From contig DATFJU010000008.1 in the NCBI GenBank assembly GCA_035269015.1, forward strand, positions 1 to 36,252: 36,252 nucleotides of DNA, written 5' to 3'. Below are positions 16,709-24,673 of this stretch, one piece after another (position 1 is the stretch's first letter; every line of letters starts with the position of its first letter). Source of the stretch: JAIPJO01 sp035269015. GTDB taxonomy: Bacteria > Patescibacteriota > Patescibacteriia > Patescibacteriales > UBA12465. The position numbers and the translations under genes are program-made. Below the pieces are notes generated by a model. The model saw only the letters and a list, made by a program, of their open reading frames with translations. It ran no database searches and was not told where the DNA came from.

Positions 16709-19369
16709 ATGGAGCTTAATACTATTAATCTAATACTAGCTTTAGCAATAGTTTTGATGTCATCTCTAGCGATTATTACTTTGGTGTTTAGATTTAAAAA
16801 TCAAAGTGCACGAGCTGTTTTCGCTCAGGGTGCACTTTTTTCTTTATGGACTACTTTTTTAATTTTGGTTAGAAGTGATTTCAACGCTGAGCTTTATTTA
16901 AGTCAGGCAATGCTCGCATCTATTTCTTTAGCTGTTTTCAGTTTTGCTGTTTTTTCTTATTATTTTCCATTTATAAAAAGGAAAAATATTAATGATAAAC
17001 TGGCAATGATAATATCATCCTTATTACTTCTTATTATTATATCTTTATTATTTTCTTCTGATTTAATTATTCAAAGTAGTAATGGTGTCACTTTGTTTAT
17101 TGCTGGAGAGTTTTATAATTTTTATATCTTTTCCATTTTAGTCTTTTTTGTGCTTGGGTTTTATCAACTTATTAGCAAATATGTTCAGATTTCAAATATA
17201 AATAAAACAAAGTTAACATATTTATTAGCTTCTAACTTTTTTCTATTTGTAGCTATATTATATTTTAACTTACTCTCACCTCTGTGGGGTGATTTTTCCT
17301 ATTACTTTTCGGGATCACTGGTAGCACTACTGGTTATGTCAGTTAATGTTTATGCAGTGCTTACTAAAAGATTTATTGATTTACGTGTTATAGGTAAAAA
17401 GATATTTATCTTTATTGGTGCTGGAATTTTTTCTTATTTAATATTTTATCTTGTTTCTTGGTTTTTTATTAGTTCATTTGGCTCAATCTTTGCCTGGGAA
17501 GCTAAATTTTCTGGTATATTTATAGCCATAATATTTGCTTATCTTTTTTACGCTAATGATTATTTACTTATTAAAATAACCAATAAGTATTTATTTGTTG
17601 ATTTATACCGTTATCAAAAAAGTGTTAACGATTTAGTAAAAAAATTAACTTATCATGTTCATTTAAAAGAAATTATTAATTTAGCAGTTAAAGCTAGTAA
17701 GCAAGTTGTTAAGACTGATGAGGTATTCATTTATCTTAAAGATTCAAAAGATAATTATTTTCATGATAAAAAAATTAAATCACTTTTATTTCTAAAAAAA
17801 GACAGTGAAATTATTAAATATTTAGATAAGAAATCTAAACCTTTAATACGTGAAGAATTAGAGTTAGAAGATGAGCATAGAAATAAAAGAAAATATACTA
17901 AATTAGTATCAGAATTGAGAACTAAGAATATTCATTTAGCTTTACCTCTTAAAATTAAAAAAGATTTAATAGGTTTTATTGCTTTAGGTAAAAAAAGTGT
18001 CTATTTTACTTACAACAATAATGATTTAAAGCTTTTAAACACTTTATCAGGTCAATCTGCTATTGCTATTGAAAGAGCCTTGTTGTATCACAAGTTAGAA
18101 GAGCAAAGTAAAAAGTTAAAAAGTTTTAATAGCACCCTTAAAAGAAGAGTGAAGGAGCAAACTAAAGATATTAAGCAAAAAAATGAAGATCTTAAGAAAT
18201 TATTAGATTTAAAAAAGGATTTTTTAAGAGTAGTTAATCATCAACTTAATACTCCTATATCAATAATGAAGAGTTCCTTTAGTATGATTGATGATGGTAG
18301 TTTTAGTTACAAAGAAGGTTTTAAGTATGCTAAAGCAGGGTTAACTAGAATTAACAATACTATTAATGATTTTTGGCAGGCATTTTCTTGGGAGGGAGAA
18401 ACAGTGCCTTTAAATCTAGTTACCGTTAATATAAAAAATACTATTACTGATATTATAAATTCTAAAAAACACAGTAAAAAAGTTAAAAGTAATAATTTGA
18501 AGCTGGAAATAAAAAAAACTAATTTTAAAATACCTTTAGTTTTAGCTGATAGAAAAAATATTGAACACGTGATTTCTAATATACTAGATAACGCTGTAAG
18601 TTATACTGATAAGGGAAGTATAAGTGTCAGTTTTAAAAAAGAAAAAAATAAATTGAAAATTTTAATTAGTGATACGGGAATGGGCATGAGTAGTGATGAT
18701 AAAGCTAATATTTTTCAAAAGTTTTCTAGGGGTGCTAGAGCTGTGAATGCAAATCCTAATGGTTCAGGATTAGGTCTTTATATTGCTAATGAAATAATGA
18801 AGGCACATGGTTCAGGAATAAAGGTAGAAGAAACAGAAATCAATAAAGGAACGGTTTTTAGTTTTCATTTAAAAGTTAGTAATAGTAAAGAGTCAGAATA
18901 TAAAGATAGTTTTGAGTACAAAAAGAAATTGAAGAAAAATAATATTAAGAAAAAGATAAATAATAAAAAAATAAACATTTTAATGATTGAAGATGAAAAA
19001 AGTTTATTACAAATTTATAGAAAGTTTTTTGAAGAAAATAATTGTGATTTTAATGCTGTTATTAAACCTGAAAAAGTGTTAGAAAAAATTAAACAACATA
19101 ATTTTGATGTTGTGATTTTAGATATTATGCTTAAAGAAAATAAAGGTAAAGGTAAAGTTAAGCTGGATTCAGAAGAGGGTTGGGGCATATTGGATGCCAT
19201 TAAGAAAGACAAAGATTTGAAAGATTTACCAGTAATTATTTTTAGTAATTTAAACAGTGAAGCAGATAAAAAGAAGGCTAAAGAACTAGGAGCTGATATT
19301 TTTCTTTCCAAAGAGAAGACTGAGCCTAGAAACTTGATGGCTGCTATAATTAAAATAATAAAAAAATAA
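16709..19369 (+). CDS. Hybrid sensor histidine kinase (7TM-GAF-HisKA-HATPase-REC)
   Basis: This 886-residue protein has seven to eight N-terminal membrane helices (about 1-300), resembling the 7TM sensor region of histidine kinases. A GAF-like domain follows (about 305-455), then a coiled coil (about 460-500). The HisKA region has the phospho-acceptor His511 in VNHQLNTP. The ATPase domain contains ISNILDNAVSYTDKG, DTGMGMS and GSGLGLYIA. A C-terminal receiver domain (about 750-886) has the acidic pair in IEDEKS and phosphoacceptor D805 in VILDIML, with a Lys- and Gly-rich insert after that site. It probably autophosphorylates and relays to its own receiver and to the small regulator encoded 12 bases upstream. 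The signal is unknown. Confidence 0.92.
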   Translation: MELNTINLILALAIVLMSSLAIITLVFRFKNQSARAVFAQGALFSLWTTFLILVRSDFNAELYLSQAMLASISLAVFSFAVFSYYFPFIKRKNINDKLAMIISSLLLLIIISLLFSSDLIIQSSNGVTLFIAGEFYNFYIFSILVFFVLGFYQLISKYVQISNINKTKLTYLLASNFFLFVAILYFNLLSPLWGDFSYYFSGSLVALLVMSVNVYAVLTKRFIDLRVIGKKIFIFIGAGIFSYLIFYLVSWFFISSFGSIFAWEAKFSGIFIAIIFAYLFYANDYLLIKITNKYLFVDLYRYQKSVNDLVKKLTYHVHLKEIINLAVKASKQVVKTDEVFIYLKDSKDNYFHDKKIKSLLFLKKDSEIIKYLDKKSKPLIREELELEDEHRNKRKYTKLVSELRTKNIHLALPLKIKKDLIGFIALGKKSVYFTYNNNDLKLLNTLSGQSAIAIERALLYHKLEEQSKKLKSFNSTLKRRVKEQTKDIKQKNEDLKKLLDLKKDFLRVVNHQLNTPISIMKSSFSMIDDGSFSYKEGFKYAKAGLTRINNTINDFWQAFSWEGETVPLNLVTVNIKNTITDIINSKKHSKKVKSNNLKLEIKKTNFKIPLVLADRKNIEHVISNILDNAVSYTDKGSISVSFKKEKNKLKILISDTGMGMSSDDKANIFQKFSRGARAVNANPNGSGLGLYIANEIMKAHGSGIKVEETEINKGTVFSFHLKVSNSKESEYKDSFEYKKKLKKNNIKKKINNKKINILMIEDEKSLLQIYRKFFEENNCDFNAVIKPEKVLEKIKQHNFDVVILDIMLKENKGKGKVKLDSEEGWGILDAIKKDKDLKDLPVIIFSNLNSEADKKKAKELGADIFLSKEKTEPRNLMAAIIKIIKK

Positions 19370-19393
19370 AAATAAAATTAGCTTACTTTAGTG

Positions 19394-19424
19394 AAAAAAG
19401 AGGCGCTTGACCGTGCTTTTTTTC
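19394..19424 (+). terminator. Possible terminator after the histidine kinase
   Basis: An A-rich arm with GCGC, a TTGACC loop, then GTGC and a long T run. The stem has a G-U pair and mismatches, so it is weaker than the other terminators, but it sits right between the kinase and nrdR transcripts. Confidence 0.45.
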
Positions 19425-19445
19425 TTTGCTATTATAAAGATATAT

Positions 19446-19461
19446 TTACTATATATAGTGT
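19446..19461 (+). promoter_or_regulatory. nrdR: Putative NrdR box upstream of nrdR-nrdD
   Basis: TTACTATATATAGTGT matches 14 of 16 positions of the NrdR box consensus (acaCwAtATaTwGtgt, from memory), including the whole palindromic core. A weaker half-match lies at 19479-19494, about three helical turns away. It suggests autoregulation of the nrd operon by NrdR. Confidence 0.55.
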
Positions 19462-19564
19462 TAATATAAGATTATAGACTACCAAATATAGTTATTATTG
19501 TAAAGGTGTTTATTTTAAATTTAGCGTATTATTAACAATGTATTTATAAAATAAATATACAAAT

Positions 19565-20047
19565 ATGAAGTGTCCAATTTGTCATCACGAAGATACCAAA
19601 GTAGTTGATTCTAGGGTTGCCTCTGAAGGTCTTTGCATTAGGCGCAGAAGGCAATGCTTAAAATGTGACTTTCGTTTTTCCACCTATGAAGAAATTGAAA
19701 TTTTGGATTTGATGATAGTAAAACGTGATGGTCAAAGAGAGTCATATAGTCGTGATAAGTTAGTTAAAGGTTTAAAAAGAGCTTTAGAAAAAAGACCAAT
19801 AACTGATGATAAGTTTAAAAAACTTGTTCATAGCTTAGAAAGAGATTTTCAATCACTTAGAAAAAATGAAATTAGCTCAGAAGAGGTGGGAGGAATTGTT
19901 ATGAAACACTTAAAAAAATTAGATCAGGTTGCTTATATCAGATATGCCTCAGTATATGAATCCTTTAAAGATGCTAAACAATTTCAAGAAGAATTAAGTA
20001 AGCTACTTAAGAAAAGGATTAAGAAAAACAAGAAAAAATCTAATTAA
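19565..20047 (+). CDS. nrdR: Transcriptional repressor NrdR
   Basis: NrdR (160 residues) is the nucleotide-sensing repressor of ribonucleotide reductase genes. The N-terminal zinc ribbon has C3, C6, C31 and C34 (KCPICHHEDTKVVDSR and RRQCLKCDFRFST). An ATP-cone domain follows from about residue 48 (VKRDGQRESYSRDKLVKGL). A Lys-rich tail ends the protein. It lies 80 bases upstream of nrdD, whose product carries its own ATP-cone. A 14/16 match to the NrdR box lies about 110 bases before its start, suggesting autoregulation of the operon. Confidence 0.97.
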   Translation: MKCPICHHEDTKVVDSRVASEGLCIRRRRQCLKCDFRFSTYEEIEILDLMIVKRDGQRESYSRDKLVKGLKRALEKRPITDDKFKKLVHSLERDFQSLRKNEISSEEVGGIVMKHLKKLDQVAYIRYASVYESFKDAKQFQEELSKLLKKRIKKNKKKSN

Positions 20048-20127
20048 TTTAAAAAATAATAAAGTTCTTATTTTAAATATAAATTTATATACATATTATT
20101 TATATTAAAGTAAAAACCCAAGTCCCC

Positions 20128-23100
20128 ATGCCACAACTTATCACTAAGATCCGTAAGCGATCAGGAAAAATTGTTGATTTTAAAAAAGATAAAATTATTA
20201 AAGCCATTGACAGTGCTGCTCGCTCAGTAGGCACTAATGATAAAAGCTTAGTTAATAAGCTTAGTAAAGATATTTTTGATAAGCTTAATGCTAAATTTCA
20301 TAAAAACAGCATTCCAGCAGTAGAAGAGGTTCAAGATTTAGTTGAAGAGGTATTAATTAAAAAAAATAAAATTGATATTGCTAAGGCTTATATCTTATAC
20401 AGAGACCAACATAGACAACTAAGAGAAATAAAAAGTTCTACAGGTGAAAAGTTGATGGAAGATTATTTAGGTAAATTAGATTGGAGACTGAAGGAAAATA
20501 GTAATATGAGTTATTCAGTACAAGGACTGAATAATTATATAGCTTCAGCTGTTTCTGCTCGTTACTGGTTAAATAAACTTTATCCTAAAAATATTAGAGA
20601 GGCTCATGTTAATGGAGATTTACATATTCATGATTTAGGCCTTTTAGCTCCATATTGCTGTGGGTGGGATTTAAAAGATCTGTTAATTAAAGGTTTTGGA
20701 GGTGTTAGTGAAAAAGTACAAAGTAAAGCGCCTAAACACTTTCGTAGTGCCTTGGGGCAAGTAATTAATTTTTTCTATACTATGCAAGGAGAAGCAGCGG
20801 GAGCTCAAGCTTTTGCTAGTTTTGATACTTACCTAGCTCCATTTATTTGTTATGATAATTTAAGTCATAAACAGGTTAAACAAGCCCTACAGGAGTTTAT
20901 GTTTAACATCAATGTTCCTACTAGAGTAGGTTTTCAAACACCCTTTACTAACATAACTTTAGATGTAACACCATCAAAGATGATTGGAGATGAAAATGTA
21001 ATTTTAGGGGGTGAGATTAAAAAAGAGAAATACAAAGACTTTCAAAAAGAAATGGATACGTTTAATAAAGCTTTTGCTGAAGTCATGTTAGAAGGCGACT
21101 CTACGGGTCGCGTTTTTTCTTTCCCTATTCCTACCTATAATATTGATAAAAACTTTGACTATAACAGAGAATCGTTAAAACCTATGTGGGAGATGACTAG
21201 TAAATACGGTATTCCTTACTTTTCTAACTTTGTAAATTCAGATATGGATAGAGATGATGCTAGGAGTATGTGTTTATTTCCCGAAGAAGATATTTTAATT
21301 AGACAAGATAACAATATACAAAAACTAACAATAGGTGAACTTTTTGATGAAAGTAAAGGTGAGCGATTAGATGACGAATGGTTTGATATGAAAAGTCCAG
21401 TTGAAGCTCTTTCTTTAAATCCTGAATCAGGGAAATTAGAATGGGTTAAAGTTCAGAAGATGCTCAGAGTAGTTGAGCGCTCATTAGTAAATATAAGAAC
21501 TAAAGATGGAAAAACAATGAGAGTATCTCCAGATCATTTAGTGGCAGTATATACAAAGGATGGCATTATCACTAAAAAAGCAAAAGAGATAGATGAAAAT
21601 GATTTCTTGTTAGTAATGAAAGACGGAAGCAATGTTCTTCAGAATAATGAAGAAACAATTTCTAAGGATTTAGCTTGGTTCATGGGTCTTTTTGTTGCTG
21701 ACGGGAATTATTTATATGATTCTCGTAAACAGTGGAAAAACAGACAAAGAGGAATTCAAATTTCTTTTAATAGACAGGAAAAAGGACTGATAGAAAAAAC
21801 TAAAGCTACTGTCAAAAAGTTATTTGACTATGATATGAAGTTTATCTTAGATCCAAGATACGAAAATTCTTTACGTGGGTATATATATAATAGTGATCTC
21901 GCCAAGAAAATGGAAACAGAGTATGATGTTTGTAAATATAAAAGGTTACCCAAATGGATTTGGTCTTCTTCAGCTGATATAATTGAATCTTTTGTAAAAG
22001 GATTTTTTGATGGAGATGGTTATACTAATGGTAAAGAAATTCATATTAATGATCAGAGTTTAGCTGAAGAATTAAATCTCCTTTTCCAATTAATTGGTAT
22101 TAGTACAAGTTATGTAGTTAGAAATAATTTTCAGGTTATCAGAATTCAGCATGCGTTAGGAAGGGGCGCAAAGGGAGATAAGATAATTAAAGATAAGATG
22201 CATAATCAGATTCCTGAATTTTTAGTTGATAAAAAACATATTAACTCAGAAGAAGGTAAAAAACTTTATCAATCCTATGGCTGTAAAACAGTAGGTTTAT
22301 CTTCAATAGATAGATGGGATATTTCTAATGATTCAATTGAGTGGCTTAGAAACTCAGATTTTGCTGTTATTAAAGTAGCAGAAATAATTACTTCAGATTT
22401 GGATTATGATCAGGAGTTTTTTGATATTGAATTAGAAAAAAATCATTATTTTGTACATTCTCAAGGAAATATCACACATAATTGTTGTAGATTACGTTTG
22501 GATAACAGAGAACTTAGAAAAAGAGGTGGAGGACTCTTTGGAGCTAATCCTTTAACTGGGAGTTTGGGTGTTGTTACTTTAAATCTAGCTAGAGTTGGTT
22601 ATCTTGCTAAAACTAAAAAAGAATTTAAAGATAAAGTTTTAGAGTTAATGGAAATGGCTAAAGACAGTTTAGAGCAAAAAAGAAAAGTGATTGAGAAATT
22701 ATCTGATAATGGTTTATATCCTTATTCAACTTATTACTTAGCTGATATTAAAAAGCGCTTTAATAGTTATTGGCAAAATCACTTCAGCACTATTGGTATA
22801 AATGGTATGAATGAGGCTTTGCTTAATTTTATTGGTAAAGACATTGCTTCAGATAAGGGGCAGGAATTTGCTAAAGAAATTCTAGACATGATGAGGGAAA
22901 AGTTAATGGATTGTCAAAATGACACTAATAATCTCTACAATCTTGAAGCTTCACCTGCAGAAGGGGCTACTTATCGTTTTGCTAAAAAAGATAAAGAACT
23001 ATATCCTGATATTATTTGTGCCAACCAAGAAGCTTATGAAGACGGTAAAGAACCTTACTACACTAATTCTACTCAATTACCAGTTGGTTTTACTGATGAT

Positions 23101-23406
23101 ATTTTTACAGCCTTAGAAAAACAAGAAGATTTACAAATAAAATATACTGGTGGGACAGTTTTACATGGATTTTTAGGTGAAAAGATTGATGATATTGAAC
23201 AAACCAAAACTTTAGTTAAAACTATAGTTGATAATTATAAATTACCTTATTTCACCATCACCCCTACTTTTTCCATCTGTCCGAAGCATGGATATTTAAA
23301 AGGTGAACACAAGTATTGTCCTAAGTGTGATGAGGAGATTGGTTATAGTGAAGAGTCTGAACTTAAGACTAAAGAGCTTAAAGATACAGAAAATAAGACT
23401 AGTTAA
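20128..23406 (+). CDS. nrdD: Anaerobic (class III) ribonucleoside-triphosphate reductase large part, intein-containing, lacking the glycyl-radical tail
   Basis: The 1092-residue precursor would leave 688 residues after splicing. NrdD reduces ribonucleoside triphosphates to deoxy forms anaerobically, using a glycyl radical made by NrdG. Residues 1-95 are an ATP-cone allosteric domain. The catalytic barrel contains VNGDLHIHDLGLLAPYCCGWD, QGEAAGAQAFASFD, NINVPTRVGFQTPFTN and PIPTYNID. An intein occupies residues 382-785, directly before CCRLRLDNRELRKRGGGLFG. The zinc site is C1051, H1054, C1064 and C1067. The protein stops about 25 residues after the zinc site. Typical NrdD continues here with an RVVGY-type glycyl-radical segment; that segment is encoded separately at 23476-23613. 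The CCRL motif falls where I would place the thiyl-radical Cys (T4 NrdD Cys290, after adding the ATP-cone); this alignment is from memory. Confidence 0.95.
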   Translation: MPQLITKIRKRSGKIVDFKKDKIIKAIDSAARSVGTNDKSLVNKLSKDIFDKLNAKFHKNSIPAVEEVQDLVEEVLIKKNKIDIAKAYILYRDQHRQLREIKSSTGEKLMEDYLGKLDWRLKENSNMSYSVQGLNNYIASAVSARYWLNKLYPKNIREAHVNGDLHIHDLGLLAPYCCGWDLKDLLIKGFGGVSEKVQSKAPKHFRSALGQVINFFYTMQGEAAGAQAFASFDTYLAPFICYDNLSHKQVKQALQEFMFNINVPTRVGFQTPFTNITLDVTPSKMIGDENVILGGEIKKEKYKDFQKEMDTFNKAFAEVMLEGDSTGRVFSFPIPTYNIDKNFDYNRESLKPMWEMTSKYGIPYFSNFVNSDMDRDDARSMCLFPEEDILIRQDNNIQKLTIGELFDESKGERLDDEWFDMKSPVEALSLNPESGKLEWVKVQKMLRVVERSLVNIRTKDGKTMRVSPDHLVAVYTKDGIITKKAKEIDENDFLLVMKDGSNVLQNNEETISKDLAWFMGLFVADGNYLYDSRKQWKNRQRGIQISFNRQEKGLIEKTKATVKKLFDYDMKFILDPRYENSLRGYIYNSDLAKKMETEYDVCKYKRLPKWIWSSSADIIESFVKGFFDGDGYTNGKEIHINDQSLAEELNLLFQLIGISTSYVVRNNFQVIRIQHALGRGAKGDKIIKDKMHNQIPEFLVDKKHINSEEGKKLYQSYGCKTVGLSSIDRWDISNDSIEWLRNSDFAVIKVAEIITSDLDYDQEFFDIELEKNHYFVHSQGNITHNCCRLRLDNRELRKRGGGLFGANPLTGSLGVVTLNLARVGYLAKTKKEFKDKVLELMEMAKDSLEQKRKVIEKLSDNGLYPYSTYYLADIKKRFNSYWQNHFSTIGINGMNEALLNFIGKDIASDKGQEFAKEILDMMREKLMDCQNDTNNLYNLEASPAEGATYRFAKKDKELYPDIICANQEAYEDGKEPYYTNSTQLPVGFTDDIFTALEKQEDLQIKYTGGTVLHGFLGEKIDDIEQTKTLVKTIVDNYKLPYFTITPTFSICPKHGYLKGEHKYCPKCDEEIGYSEESELKTKELKDTENKTS
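21271..22482 (+). other. Intein with LAGLIDADG homing endonuclease domain inside NrdD
   Basis: This is an in-frame protein insertion of 404 residues (382-785 of the precursor). It begins with Cys1 (CLFPEEDILI) and ends with the splice motif THN, followed by Cys+1 of the extein CCRL. The extein joint RSM/CCRLRL rebuilds the conserved NrdD motif exactly. Block B is represented by VSPDHLV (the TxxH-type motif). Two endonuclease motifs are visible: LAWFMGLFVADGN (about 515-527) and FVKGFFDGDGYTNG (622-635). Block F/G is EFFDIELEKNHYFVHSQG...HN. Both LAGLIDADG motifs keep their acidic residues, so the endonuclease may still be active. The first residue, penultimate His and last Asn are all canonical, so splicing is expected. 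Confidence 0.95.
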
Positions 23407-23433
23407 TATAACTAAGATTAAATATATAAACAA

Positions 23434-23460
23434 TTAAGGAGCCCTTAAGCTATTGCTTAA
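23434..23460 (+). promoter_or_regulatory. Two overlapping, mutually exclusive hairpins between nrdD and its glycyl-radical gene
   Basis: Hairpin A pairs TTAAGG (23434-23439) with CCTTAA (23443-23448) across AGC. Hairpin B pairs TTAAGC (23445-23450) with GCTTAA (23455-23460) across TATT. They share 23445-23448, so only one can form at a time. Hairpin A also contains a TAAGGAG sequence, one of the few Shine-Dalgarno-like stretches in the window, but it is 35 bases from the next ATG. The structures could tune relative translation or mRNA stability of the two parts. The pairing is seen directly; the role is inferred. Confidence 0.4.
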
Positions 23461-23475
23461 ACTCTAATAAATATT

Positions 23476-23613
23476 ATGAGCCCAAAAGAAGTAAAAAGAC
23501 AAGAATGCACTGTTTATAGTAGAGTAGTAGGTTGGTTAACTCCTACTAAAAATTATAACAAAGGTAAGGCTTCAGAATACATGGATAGAAAAATGTTTAA
23601 AATTAAGAAATAA
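23476..23613 (+). CDS. nrdD: Stand-alone glycyl-radical domain of class III ribonucleotide reductase
   Basis: A 45-codon ORF whose product matches the C-terminal radical segment missing from the upstream nrdD gene. It has YSRVVGWLTP with candidate radical Gly19, then a NKGKASEYMDRKMF stretch equal to the usual WNKGKQEEFKDRKxF end of NrdD. It is in the same frame as nrdD, but that frame holds five TAA stops between the catalytic part and this ATG (23404, 23413, 23419, 23446, 23458). One point mutation therefore cannot explain the split. nrdG, the activase that makes the glycyl radical, starts 53 bases downstream. The peptide is expected to dock on the NrdD barrel in trans, as GrcA/YfiD does for pyruvate formate-lyase. 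No Shine-Dalgarno is seen. An alternative is a decayed gene, but the conserved residues argue against decay. Confidence 0.85.
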   Translation: MSPKEVKRQECTVYSRVVGWLTPTKNYNKGKASEYMDRKMFKIKK

Positions 23614-23666
23614 CTAAAATAGACGATATTAAATAAGTATTATCGTGTATTAATAATGTTGTCTAT

Positions 23667-24386
23667 ATGATTATTGCCGGTTTAGAAAAATTAAGTTTAA
23701 TTGATTATCCTAATCATTTATCAGCCATAGTTTTTACCCAAGGATGTAACTTTAGATGTCATTATTGCTATAATCCTATGCTTGTCTGGCCAAAAAGGAC
23801 AGATAATGGAAAATATGGACAGGAAGGTTCTCCTTATATTAGTGAGGAAAGCCTTCTTTCCTTTTTAAAAGAAAGACAAGGAAAATTAAATGGGGTAGTA
23901 ATTACTGGCGGAGAACCAACTTTACATAAAGATTTACCGAGTTTTATTGAAAAGATTAGAAAGCTAGGGTATGATATAAAATTGGATACCAATGGCACTA
24001 ATCCTAATTTGCTTAAGAAATTAATTGAAGATAAGTTGCTTGATTATATTGCTATGGATTTTAAAGCTCCAATTAGTTCATATCAAGAAGTTGTAAACGT
24101 TGAACTAGATTTTTTAAATATTAAAAAAAGTGCTAAAATAATAAGAGAAAGTGGTCTTGATTATGAATTTAGAACTACGGTTGTGCCACAGTTGATTGAT
24201 AAAGCTAAGATTGAGGAAATGGGTAAGCTTCTACAAGGATCTGAAAAATGGTTTCTGCAAAAGTTTAAATCAGAAACAGACTTGATAAATGATAAATATA
24301 GAAATCTTAGAAGCTACAATGATAAAGAGATGGATGAATTAGTAAAAGTAGCTAAAAAATATGTTAATTTAGTTAAGTGGAGATAA
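23667..24386 (+). CDS. nrdG: Anaerobic ribonucleoside-triphosphate reductase activating protein (radical SAM)
   Basis: This 239-residue radical SAM enzyme has the cluster motif CxxxCxxC at C27, C31 and C34 (GCNFRCHYCYNP), the SAM-binding ITGGEPTLH and the KLDTNGTNP strand. Length and motifs fit the longer NrdG2-like family that pairs with class III reductases. It abstracts a hydrogen from the reductase glycine, which here should be Gly19 of the separate 45-residue peptide just upstream. The operon order nrdR, nrdD, radical peptide, nrdG supports this. The final codons contain GGAG, which may also serve as a ribosome site for the next gene. Confidence 0.93.
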   Translation: MIIAGLEKLSLIDYPNHLSAIVFTQGCNFRCHYCYNPMLVWPKRTDNGKYGQEGSPYISEESLLSFLKERQGKLNGVVITGGEPTLHKDLPSFIEKIRKLGYDIKLDTNGTNPNLLKKLIEDKLLDYIAMDFKAPISSYQEVVNVELDFLNIKKSAKIIRESGLDYEFRTTVVPQLIDKAKIEEMGKLLQGSEKWFLQKFKSETDLINDKYRNLRSYNDKEMDELVKVAKKYVNLVKWR

Positions 24387-24387
24387 T

Positions 24388-24669
24388 ATGGATAATGATA
24401 ACAAACAAAAAGTGCAAGAAAAAAAAGAAGCTGATTTGGAAAAGCTTTTAAAGCAGAATTTGGCTGTTAGCCAAGAAATTTTAAATATTAGTAGATATAT
24501 TAAGAAATATATTTTTTGGAGCAGAATTATTAGTGTAGTGAAAATTTTAATAATTTTGGTTCCTATTATTTTAGGTATTATGTATTTACCTCCAATAATT
24601 GAAAGAGCGGTGGATAATATTAATAACAATATAAACAATCCTTTAACCAATATCACTAACTTTAAGTAG
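24388..24669 (+). CDS. Small membrane protein of unknown function
   Basis: This 93-residue protein has a Lys/Glu-rich N-terminal helix (about 1-35, probable coiled coil). One membrane helix follows (about 50-72, rich in Ile, Val and Leu), then a short Asn-rich tail (INNNINNPLTN). I do not recognise a family. It starts one base after nrdG, with a GGAG five bases from its ATG. It ends four bases before the VirD4-like ATPase gene, so it is likely made together with that ATPase. It could be a membrane partner for it, since the ATPase has no membrane helices of its own, but that is inferred from position only. Confidence 0.7.
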   Translation: MDNDNKQKVQEKKEADLEKLLKQNLAVSQEILNISRYIKKYIFWSRIISVVKILIILVPIILGIMYLPPIIERAVDNINNNINNPLTNITNFK

Positions 24670-24673
24670 AAAG

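Noticed and set aside
23407..23475. Translational bypassing between the two NrdD parts, as in T4 gene 60
   Set aside because: No matching take-off and landing codons could be identified, and the small ORF has its own ATG.
23401..23613. Sequencing frameshift or single nonsense mutation splitting nrdD
   Set aside because: Both parts are in the same frame and five in-frame TAA codons lie between them, so one error cannot explain it.
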